NCBI GenBank assembly: GCA_035591015.1
Contig: JAXIUW010203287.1
Location: 1 to 11,367, forward strand
Length of the DNA: 11,367 bases
Direction of reading: 5' to 3'
Source of the DNA: Cephalothrix simula
Lineage: Eukaryota; Nemertea; Palaeonemertea; Archinemertea; Cephalotrichidae
The position numbers and the translations under genes are program-made. Below are positions 6,701 through 10,358 of the stretch, piece by piece. The notes under the pieces are model-generated. The model was given only the letters and a program-made list of their open reading frames with translations, made no database searches and had not been told where the DNA came from. Position 1 is the stretch's first letter. Each line of letters opens with the position of its first letter.

Positions 6701-8343
6701 GTCACCCCAATGCTTCTCTTAGAGAATGTAGCATGTGCGGTGAAAAGTTTTGCCGAATTTTGGATTTAATGCGTCATAAGAATGAATTTCATAAAAGTAA
6801 CTTCAAGTGTCCAGAGTGTTTAAAAACATTTGCTAACCAGGGACTTCTGAAGTTTCATCTTCCGTATCACAAAAAGATGCCAAAAAGTTCAAATGCGATT
6901 GGTGTTCATAACAGCGCGTCGTCTTTTCCTTCTGAAAAGTTGAGCACCTCTAGTTTCGATCAAAATCAACCATTAGATTTGCCACAAACATCGAGTACAG
7001 TCATTGAAGTTTCTGCGCAGCAGTATTCTGAAATAGCAAGTAATAAATTCCAGTCTCAATTTGAATCATTTCAGCCGGTAATATCAGACGGAATGGAATG
7101 CCAAATGACCCCTGTGTCTGCTCCGTGGTCAGCTTCCTGTTCTCAACCAGTTCTTTCACCTAGACCAATGACTGATCCCTCGACCCACATTGGATTAACA
7201 TCAAATTCTTCCAATACCCAGAATTTCGGAAATTATTTTGAAAATCCAAATAATATGCCTCGAAAATCTCAGTCTTTCGTCCTTGGACCAGAAGTTGTTA
7301 ACCAAAGAATTGCATTGGTAAATCCAGAAGAAGCAGCCTCCGCATTTCATAGTGATGTTTTAAATGAATCTGGTGTGAGACAAGTTGAACAAGCTGCTAT
7401 GGAAGAATTGGTCGCTCTTGCTTCGCAATTAAGTGTTCCTATAGTTCGAATCAATGAAAAACAATTTGCCGACGGGTCAGTCTCTTTTTCCACAGAAAAG
7501 ATTCCTCAAACATGTGTACAATCAGAAAATTTGGAGCATATTCAGGTGTTTCCTGATACTTCTAAATCTCAAGGTCGAATATCGTATTCCGAAGAAAGAG
7601 GAGACATGTTGGATTTGCTTGCGAGTGCTGTAAAAGAATCAGGTCTTTTAAATGAAGATAGAGCGGATAGAGTAGAGGAAATGAGAGAAAGTAGTAAAGT
7701 TCAAAAAACGAATAGTAGCTCCAAAACTCCGGTTGTCAAGAAAAACTGGAATTTACGGAAACGAAAACCGAAGAAAAAAGATGAAGAAGAAGAACAAGGT
7801 CGGCCAAAGGTAGAAGAGAAGAGTCGTCCTTCAATGACCAAGCGTGTGAAAGTGCGACAAGAAAAATCTAAACTTACTTACTCTTCTTCAGTTCCAAAAA
7901 GGCGCAAAGTGCAATCTGAAACAGAGGCTGCCGTTGGTTTTATCAGTAGTGAGGTTGGTACCGTTACTTCTCATTCCAAGCTTCGAGAAACGAAGAGCAT
8001 AACCTCTGAAATAAGTTCAAAGAAGGAGATTTATCCTTGCCCTGGTTGTGATTGCCTTTTTGGAAGTTTAAGTGGATTGAATACACACAAAAATTTTTGT
8101 CGGCAATGCAAGTTTTGTTCTCAGATGTTCAATGATTTTAATGAATTAACTACACACCGTACAGTTCATCCGAAACGATATAGTTGTCGCTCTTGCAAGG
8201 AGAAGTTTCATTCTCGAGCATTACAGATGGCTCATGAAGAAGTAGTGCACTGGAAACTGAATTTGGCATGCAGCATATGTCAGAAAAGATTCGGCAATCG
8301 AAAGCGATTAATGAATCATATGAACAACAAAATTCATGAATAG
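715..8343 (+). CDS. Giant multi-zinc-finger nuclear protein, putative CtBP-recruiting transcriptional regulator
   Basis: The frame is open for 2542 codons without an intron and ends in TAG directly after the last finger. The start is the first ATG after an in-frame TAA (709-711), with G at -3. Nine fingers are seen: C754-H775, C783-H805, C1748-H1769, C2005-H2026, C2032-H2052, C2442-C2462 (C2HC), C2465-H2485, C2491-H2512 and C2519-H2541. All have C-x2-C-x12-H spacing and none uses a TGEKP linker. CtBP-type motifs are PLDLS (652-656), PVNLS (1962-1966) and PLDLP (2086-2090). A sumoylation consensus plus SUMO-interaction motif spans 1574-1589, and basic localisation signals lie at 2348-2355 and 2394-2399. 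Residues 38-140 look helical and form a possible unrecognised N-terminal domain. The linkers are acidic, Ser/Asn/Asp-rich and carry three families of in-frame repeats. No KRAB, BTB, ZAD or SCAN domain was recognised. A nuclear, DNA-binding, repressive role is inferred from the motifs. The orthologue is unknown. The reading frame itself is near certain. Confidence 0.93.
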   Translation: MQSKNNSQEEPGKTVEEGNISLGQKGIPCGTSKQKHVKVVLSFQSLIAARNESEVEEVFNQVSLSNLPESFQKLRNRKEKVNGNETEKTKELQMMFYNSMNMSDDEFSLLCKHTLQLLSLWCPETSVSDIVKYKRWYSNIGDENNNLKVVEKTLDLVEGSANCSKDQQALIPKLKDGISIELPKQLCEQYKKCIKNVRNVVNPSHDHDSSKTVIDDNTYRGIGTTFFENRDHTYSTRPCKSSTTDIICETKNDACDDITSCVPILGSSQKRKQHKPIRLASQNEWTTVIEQDTNNNYPCINQLFIEDVSVFEELESETTVVSEPSEIESGESPQSTVRLAVKNELKNVIELDTNSHFPCINQLFIEDVPVFEEVEFESAVVSGPSEIKSDESPLSTLCLGVQNEWQNVIDLDTNSHFPCVNPLFIEAVPVFEEFESKGTVVSEPSEIECGESPQLDADDNVQINTIIIDTGDYLGRDDDVTCGNQGAEIYIESDSVETSCENKDFSDDEVKSDENCPTPGMNVSVCETGTARNERIVKEDTKDSLFLHDQKEVIKCWNALKANGSDPGECNTSNKETSIAKEDTKASVFREQKEVIECLNALKTNGSSSDANECDTSNKSTSFKKSAGENENDENDFGSSQEKIYENRRDVPLDLSLSRGTGNNRAAECCEVHQNDVLTVDPVYGTNSNYSDVQYFHSSTNFHRFNYGPAHESTFLPTFTPEIPHRLPTLAELTLPTAQSNKAEDSEIKKPFRCRSCQIPFRCRKQRSLHETEKHREEMCFICQVCNKTFISERSLKLHKAVKDHREDLSSWIYRQVKRHEMLVESGSDSETLLTNERQRYHSDPETVTQRREKDLFIPLIRKSNTNAEQVTLDDLKLTKSSFKRKVAGDWTIVFDDMLPRAASIQDRYSQGKQSLSCEVCSAEANPDVILVGDTVEDVVLNPVSNQSSYDLEDAVSRIPDTNDDQISENGAQSSGLNNEIHSDDDTKTSLEIFTNKLDLIYCNKEMPKLTKVKKVDDYPDQSQSKTESTEIENSESDDNDITIPYDESFYCIDQEFKNDALKSDQKGILVVANSKVFEKGITENDESLDTVKDIKNVDKCARGTIDRNGISDKETDKRNYSNSGFVSGYGKTAVKNGGKTAVKNGSTGVDSFEEKSKSEMESSKINNNLECVDSKIFEVGIKEDKKIIDRCDIDKGTINAKGISDKGNCPKPGILTAYSKPAVKIGLTGIGNVEGESKSDRESSEIEDSEINVNHCNVKIPCNKSFNCIDQDIMNGVPNNGQKGMVVCVNSEIFQELTENDKILDAVEDKKHFDRCEIMQGTIERNSSDAVNETDEGHDSEYRFVSGCSKPDVNNDLPDSVEDKHSNESIKEKNDASTKHYCSLSVYDSTSLKLTRKSSVIKGSSKLLTGAVQFNLDGVLENINKTEGDSCCVVSDIHVNGYNMDGPLSSQETPKEKKVSSYNSFDGENDPTVDAFQADANGSSVKENVFVPLRRVACKSSYESSISPCTSSDIEFTFNYDTDDSCVITNLNEVAAKDCAASLAADEISWSSVSETNFGSDFDELYRNGSKCVKLEIEDVIVISDNEDNVSISDVKMIDRSDSVSKSVSEGLLLTSVSDHGMNDSITSISDILLKGSYFDINANHDHCDILNSTANDDNNGSLSKRNEVNVTKFKTDPDKDAIFKSLFEEEADELKSHENYIFDNSAMGVLVGSDPIKSYSKKELVKEFSDSPAKIVICNGKINYLCLLCKKHFRKYSAYDIHRRYGHEYSAIKDDVERSCQLSESLVSDDKPDDSLVQEPTGSSVEKAVGYGSMQNINGNVDDYIIEDIEIEDIEIYHDVGHGEAAARIVSNKQNEKPKCSFFVKCSFLSPKSRINTSDSFRNNAVEHHEKLELASVRLMRDSEETTIEEHSTSPPIPIPRSEDTGKVYGISPESGIDVESFIDSWFKTDQIENEFPISPVNLSLENALNDVNAFTKLSNRSESQNWHPPTEEGHPNASLRECSMCGEKFCRILDLMRHKNEFHKSNFKCPECLKTFANQGLLKFHLPYHKKMPKSSNAIGVHNSASSFPSEKLSTSSFDQNQPLDLPQTSSTVIEVSAQQYSEIASNKFQSQFESFQPVISDGMECQMTPVSAPWSASCSQPVLSPRPMTDPSTHIGLTSNSSNTQNFGNYFENPNNMPRKSQSFVLGPEVVNQRIALVNPEEAASAFHSDVLNESGVRQVEQAAMEELVALASQLSVPIVRINEKQFADGSVSFSTEKIPQTCVQSENLEHIQVFPDTSKSQGRISYSEERGDMLDLLASAVKESGLLNEDRADRVEEMRESSKVQKTNSSSKTPVVKKNWNLRKRKPKKKDEEEEQGRPKVEEKSRPSMTKRVKVRQEKSKLTYSSSVPKRRKVQSETEAAVGFISSEVGTVTSHSKLRETKSITSEISSKKEIYPCPGCDCLFGSLSGLNTHKNFCRQCKFCSQMFNDFNELTTHRTVHPKRYSCRSCKEKFHSRALQMAHEEVVHWKLNLACSICQKRFGNRKRLMNHMNNKIHE
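826..1134 (+). other. Putative N-terminal helical domain (residues ~38-140)
   Basis: Residues 38-140 differ in composition from the acidic linkers. They are richer in Leu, Phe, Met, Val and aromatics, with stretches such as VVLSFQSLIAA, LQMMFYNSMNMS, FSLLCKHTLQLLSLWC and VKYKRWYSN. This suggests a folded, mainly helical segment outside the zinc fingers. I do not recognise the family. It is not a ZAD, because the four-cysteine pattern is absent, and it shows no BTB or SCAN hallmark. It may be a dimerisation or protein-interaction module. Confidence 0.35.
1546..2076 (+). repeat. Three in-frame 180-bp (60-residue) tandem repeats
   Basis: Units are at 1546-1725, 1726-1905 and 1906-2076 (residues 278-337, 338-397 and 398-454). 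The period is exactly 180 bp. Units 1 and 2 share 41 of 60 residues by hand alignment. The best-conserved core reads PCINQLFIEDVPVFEE, followed by VVSEPSEIESGESP. Conservation is uneven, and the core with its FIE-V-VFEE pattern may be a binding motif. The array lies in the N-terminal acidic linker before fingers 1 and 2. Third-position changes between units mean the duplication is not recent. Confidence 0.92.
2320..2580 (+). repeat. In-frame duplication of a 43/44-residue unit
   Basis: Residues 536-578 (2320-2448) and 579-622 (2449-2580) align along their whole length. Shared blocks are KEDTK, QKEVI-C-NALK-NGS, and EC-TSNK-TS. The second copy differs by small indels around its middle. It is a separate family from the 60-residue repeats upstream and lies about 30 residues before the PLDLS motif. 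Confidence 0.85.
2668..2682 (+). other. CtBP-binding motif PLDLS (residues 652-656)
   Basis: The local sequence is RRDVPLDLSLSRG. PxDLS is the established binding motif for the CtBP corepressor family, and this is the canonical form. It sits about 100 residues before the first zinc-finger pair. Such motifs in zinc-finger proteins usually recruit CtBP with histone-modifying enzymes. Function here is inferred from the motif alone. Confidence 0.7.
2974..3129 (+). other. Zinc fingers 1-2 (C2H2 pair)
   Basis: Finger 1 is C754-x2-C757-x12-H770-x4-H775 and finger 2 is C783-x2-C786-x12-H799-x5-H805. The linker between them is seven residues (REEMCFI) and is not of the TGEKP type. Finger 2 has the usual aromatic and leucine core positions (F790, L796). 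The pair is followed by a WIYRQVKRHE segment that may extend it. Pairing suggests nucleic-acid binding, but protein binding is also possible. Confidence 0.88.
3781..4806 (+). repeat. Three in-frame copies of an acidic linker block, middle copy shortened
   Basis: Copies lie at 3781-4179 (133 residues), 4180-4422 (81 residues) and 4423-4806 (128 residues). Each opens with a KSKSE-ESS-I type sequence. Each then carries VNSKIFE-type, DKC-I-KGTI-RNGISD-type and SGYSKPAVKNG-type blocks. Copies 1 and 3 both contain IPY-ESF-CIDQ followed by a GQKG-VV block, and copy 2 lacks this part, about 35-40 residues. The simplest reading is triplication with a later in-frame deletion in the middle copy. The segment is Lys/Asp/Glu/Asn/Ser-rich and probably disordered. 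Confidence 0.8.
4105..4152 (+). repeat. Codon-precise 24-bp tandem duplication (GKTAVKNG x2)
   Basis: The 24-bp units at 4105-4128 and 4129-4152 are identical except for the last base (GGT versus GGC, synonymous). Both encode GKTAVKNG. This is a recent slippage-type duplication nested inside the first copy of the larger repeat block, and the other two copies have only one version of the segment. Confidence 0.9.
5434..5481 (+). other. Sumoylation consensus followed by SUMO-interaction motif (residues 1574-1589)
   Basis: The segment reads VKLEIEDVIVISDNED. VKLE (K1575) fits the psi-K-x-E acceptor consensus. VIVIS followed by DNED fits the SUMO-interaction motif of a hydrophobic beta strand, a serine and an acidic tail. 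The two lie four residues apart. Both consensus types are well established, but their use here is inferred. A weaker interaction-motif-like sequence, DVILVGDTVED, occurs at residues 928-938. Confidence 0.5.
5956..6021 (+). other. Zinc finger 3 (isolated C2H2)
   Basis: The finger is C1748-x2-C1751-x12-H1764-x4-H1769, with F1755 and I1763 near the usual core positions. It stands alone, with more than 900 residues to the previous finger and about 235 to the next. Isolated fingers often mediate protein contacts, but that is inference. Confidence 0.85.
6196..6225 (+). repeat. 15-bp tandem duplication (IEDIE x2)
   Basis: Units at 6196-6210 and 6211-6225 differ at two third-codon positions. Both encode IEDIE (residues 1828-1837) within the acidic stretch IIEDIEIEDIEIYHD. 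The alternating Ile/acidic pattern could also act as a SUMO-interaction-like strand, though it is not a good consensus. Confidence 0.75.
6598..6612 (+). other. Variant CtBP-type motif PVNLS (residues 1962-1966)
   Basis: The context is ISPVNLSLEN. Asn in place of Asp is tolerated in known CtBP-binding motifs such as PLNLS and PINLS. It lies about 40 residues before fingers 4 and 5. It is weaker evidence than the canonical PLDLS upstream but supports a multivalent arrangement. Confidence 0.45.
6727..6870 (+). other. Zinc fingers 4-5 (C2H2 pair)
   Basis: Finger 4 is C2005-x2-C2008-x12-H2021-x4-H2026. Finger 5 is C2032-x2-C2035-x12-H2048-x3-H2052. The linker is five residues (KSNFK). Core aromatic positions F2012 and F2039 and leucines L2018 and L2045 are present, so both look intact. 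The pair is flanked by CtBP-type motifs on both sides, PVNLS before and PLDLP after. Confidence 0.9.
6970..6984 (+). other. Variant CtBP-type motif PLDLP (residues 2086-2090)
   Basis: The context is QNQPLDLPQTSS. The PxDL core is kept but the last position is Pro instead of Ser/Thr, which may weaken binding. It lies about 35 residues after finger 5, mirroring the PLDLS placement near the first finger pair. Confidence 0.4.
7756..7911 (+). other. Basic nuclear localisation region (residues 2348-2399)
   Basis: RKRKPKKK (2348-2355) is followed by an acidic run (DEEEE), then MTKRVKVR and PKRRKV (2394-2399), which closely resembles the SV40-type monopartite signal. The region ends about 40 residues before the C-terminal finger cluster. 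Nuclear import is the clear inference, and the basic stretch may also contact DNA. Confidence 0.7.
8038..8337 (+). other. Zinc fingers 6-9 (C-terminal cluster, first is C2HC)
   Basis: Finger 6 is C2442-x2-C2445-x12-H2458-x3-C2462, a C2HC form. Finger 7 is C2465-x2-C2468-x12-H2481-x3-H2485. Finger 8 is C2491-x2-C2494-x12-H2507-x4-H2512. Finger 9 is C2519-x2-C2522-x12-H2535-x5-H2541. Only two residues separate the last ligand of finger 6 from the first Cys of finger 7 (CRQCKFC), so these two may fold as one unit. The protein ends one residue after finger 9. As the only run of four fingers, next to the basic region, it is the best candidate for sequence-specific DNA binding. Confidence 0.9.
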
Positions 8344-8430
8344 TTATTATTAACGTAAGGTAAAATATCATGACGTTGTGAGATTTGAAAATATGTTAGG
8401 TAACAAAAACTAATGATTTGATTGCTTTGT
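8344..8430 (+). other. Start of the 3' UTR
   Basis: No AATAAA or ATTAAA is present between the stop codon and 9600, so either a variant signal is used or the 3' UTR is long and includes the downstream repeat elements. AAC|GTAAGG at 8352-8360 resembles a splice donor and could start a 3' UTR intron. No other feature is seen here. Confidence 0.35.
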
Positions 8431-8729
8431 AAAATTTGGATGAGGCATCGTATGATCATGATGTTAGACTAAAGGCACTATGGTTGTTAAGCATATCAAG
8501 ATATAAAATGGCGGGAATACTGTATTACTAAGTATCAGGTGACCGATGCGAACGCTCAAGGCCGAAAGTGGTTCTTGATATTTTCTGATTTTATGATAAG
8601 AATATAGGAATCCAGTATTCTGGTTGCCCAAGTTAACTAGCTTCGATTTCGACTACGTTAGGTCCTAATGGGAGATCTTGACGGGGGGGGGGTGAAAAAC
8701 TAAACTTTACGATGCCTCATCCAATTTTT
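8431..8729. mobile_element. MITE-like element with 22-bp terminal inverted repeats
   Basis: The ends at 8431-8452 and 8708-8729 are inverted repeats matching at 21 of 22 positions. The identical part is TTGGATGAGGCATCGTA. The near-direct repeat GATTTGATTG (8415-8424) and GATTCGATTG (8731-8740) flanks the element and might be an old target duplication, although six extra bases intervene on the left. The 299-bp interior has no open frame of note and carries a run of ten G at 8683-8692. It is non-autonomous and of unknown superfamily. It begins 87 bp after the stop codon. Confidence 0.6.
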
Positions 8730-8880
8730 CGATTCGATTGTGCAGACGTACTAAAACCTTTAAAACTCTGGAATGTAGTTTGTGGGCTTTGCTTTTCATG
8801 CAAAGATGCATGCACTGTGTACTTTCTATGACTTATATAAAACTTTGGGTGGAAATAGCATTACCTATAGCCAGTACGTC

Positions 8881-9440
8881 GTGACCTGTTATTTCGTAAC
8901 ACACCCTATTGTATCGCAAGTTTTTTGCTTTAGCTCTGTTGACGGCAAATCATTTCCGGTTTCATTAACCAAACTTTTCCGGTTCAATTTAAGTCTGTTG
9001 GTAGGAGTGACTAGCCCTTTTCTGGATAACGATAAGAAGAAAGGGGCTAGGTAGCGGAGGTAGCCAGTCTATGAACCTTTCCGGTTACATTGAACGGATA
9101 GTAAAATGACCGGATTAACCCCTGACACCATAATCCGTTCTGCTGACACCTTAACGCATAATATTCGGTCAAACGAGAAAGTGTATTTTGTGAAAAAACG
9201 ATCTTTATATTTTCAAAATTTTTAACTGGAATAGTACAGAAGGTCCTCCGGTCATTTGACTATCGGTTCAATGTAACCGGAAAGGTTCATAGACTGGCTA
9301 CCTAGCCCTTTTCTTCTTATAGTAATCGAGGAAAGGGCTAGGGAACCAGGGTAGGCTGATGAAACCGGAAGCGATTTCTCGTGGATGACGCTGAAACAAA
9401 AAACTTGCGATACAATAAGTGTTGCGAAATAACAGGTCCC
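8881..9440. mobile_element. 560-bp foldback element with ~190-230-bp inverted arms
   Basis: The left arm (8883-9114) and right arm (9247-9438) are inverted copies around a 132-bp loop. The inner 53 bp (9062-9114 versus 9247-9299) match at 51 positions. The outer 42-45 bp (8883-8927 versus 9397-9438) match apart from one substitution and a small indel region. The left arm is longer because of an extra segment carrying another copy of the TTTCCGGTT-CATT motif and an extra GCGGAGGTAG. A CTAGCCCTTTT/AAAGGGCTAG hairpin recurs within each arm. No clear target duplication is seen. The loop holds CTGACACC twice (9122-9129, 9143-9150). No coding potential is seen. Confidence 0.75.
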
Positions 9441-9632
9441 ACATTAGAGCTGTTACATTTGTAGGTTTTCATTCGCTAGATTTAAATTGCCGAATTTCGT
9501 GTATTAGTTGAATTTAAATGTACTGTATTTGTTGCATTACCGTAATATAGGCCTCCAATTCTCACACGTCAAAGTTGAGTTTAGAGACAATAGAAGTTGA
9601 AAAATATCGCATTTATGTGGAAAAATAAAGTC
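9441..9632. other. Unannotated AT-rich spacer with a candidate AATAAA
   Basis: No gene, hairpin of note or recognisable repeat is seen. It contains AATAAA at 9624-9629, the first canonical polyadenylation hexamer after the CDS stop, about 1.28 kb downstream. If used, the zinc-finger mRNA would carry both inverted-repeat elements in its 3' UTR. A second AATAAA occurs at 10002-10007. Confidence 0.3.
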
Positions 9633-9703
9633 ACACACTTTTTATGCGATATTACACACTTTTTATGCGATACAAAATGTGATATAAAACACTTTATATG
9701 ATA
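9633..9703. repeat. Short tandem repeat, 21-bp period
   Basis: ACACACTTTTTATGCGATA occurs identically at 9633-9651 and 9654-9672. A shortened derivative, ACACTTTATATGATA, is at 9689-9703. A further CACTTTCTATATGAT-like version is near 9760, and the inverted word TATCGCAT precedes the array at 9605-9612. It looks like a minor local expansion. Confidence 0.65.
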
Positions 9704-9861
9704 CACTTTCGCAGTCCATGTCAGAAACTTTTTGTGTTGTACACACAATGATATCAAGCACTTTCTATATGATTCATGTCATAAGTGAATCAGAATGTTC
9801 ATGTACATTTTAACATTTAAAAAATGACAGCAGTGTTTGATTTTTCAAAAAATAATCTTGA

Positions 9862-10116
9862 TTTATTTTTACAATTATATTTTCAAAGCAGAAGTCTACT
9901 GTAAAAAGGAAGTCCGATGAGGATTTTAAAAGTTGTGTGTATTCTGGTTCATTTTTATGCAATAACGAACGACTTTCTGCTGTAATAGATGCTGTGAACA
10001 AAATAAATATCGTTAACAAAAAACCTGAATCGGAAACACATGAAAAACACGATACAAACTATACACCACTGGTTGTTTTAGATATAAAAAAATATCAAGC
10101 CCTCGTTGAAATTTGA
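9862..10116 (+). pseudogene. Coding-like fragment without a start codon: possible terminal exon or coding remnant
   Basis: The frame is open from 9862 to a TGA at 10114-10116. From about 9883 it reads as plausible protein: SKQKSTVKRKSDEDFKSC, then VYSGSFLCNNERLSAVIDAV, then a stretch ending in YTPLVVLDIKKYQALVEI. Most codons begin with a purine, as in real coding sequence. A T-rich stretch followed by AAAG (ending 9888) or CAG (ending 9891) could be a splice acceptor, which would make this a terminal exon. It has no Met near its start. The last 11 codons and the stop lie inside a hairpin repeat, so the end may have been changed by an insertion. I do not recognise a family. A 69-codon frame on the opposite strand (10019 to 9810) overlaps it. 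Chance cannot be excluded in AT-rich DNA. Confidence 0.3.
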
Positions 10117-10150
10117 TATCACACGAGTCAATTTTGATATTTTTTCATAT
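10082..10150. repeat. AT-rich hairpin (17-bp stem) with TATCACACGAG loop
   Basis: Positions 10082-10098 pair with 10134-10150 with one mismatch (core AAAAAATATCAA / TTGATATTTTTT). Within the loop CTCGT (10102-10106) can pair with ACGAG (10123-10127). TTTGATAT is also repeated directly. It resembles the small palindromic elements common in invertebrate genomes, though I cannot name it. It overlaps the stop codon of the coding-like fragment. Confidence 0.6.
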
Positions 10151-10262
10151 AAAAAAACTACATGTACTATGTATCACACTCTCATAACAATTCGGACGTT
10201 TAAGATCATGCGATACTACTCAAACCTAACTGTGTGACGTGCCATAAATTGTATGTCGCACC

Positions 10263-10358
10263 AGTGGGTATATTTCACTCGTCTGAGACTCGCGTAATCT
10301 AACCCACTCTTGTGATATACCCGTTGTAATGACCTTTCTACCGGTTGGGCATTGGGCA
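10263..10358. repeat. Small imperfect inverted repeat and 7-bp tandem
   Basis: GGGTATAT (10266-10273) pairs with ATATACCC (10315-10322), and AGTGGG (10263-10268) alternatively pairs with CCCACT (10303-10308). The sequence between also contains CACTCGTC- and CACTCTTG-like words related to the hairpin upstream. TTGGGCA is tandemly doubled at 10345-10358. It is probably a decayed palindromic element. Confidence 0.4.

Noticed and set aside
715-8343. Transposon-encoded protein (zinc-finger transposase or retroelement polyprotein).
   Set aside because: No transposase, reverse transcriptase, integrase or protease motif is visible, and no terminal repeats bracket the frame. The CtBP and SUMO motifs fit a host regulator.
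8782-9054. A 90-codon ATG-initiated frame on the + strand.
   Set aside because: Most of it runs through the left arm of the foldback element. The translation resembles no protein and its end depends on repeat sequence.
9601-9780. CRISPR-like array from the repeated ACACACTTTTTATGCGATA.
   Set aside because: Only two perfect copies exist with almost no spacer, and the context is eukaryotic. It is a simple tandem repeat.
9810-10019. A 69-codon minus-strand frame whose start (MLTIFILFTASITA) looks like a signal peptide.
   Set aside because: It overlaps the + strand coding-like frame, which has better codon bias. AT-rich antisense sequence readily yields hydrophobic N-termini. It is not excluded, but not supported.
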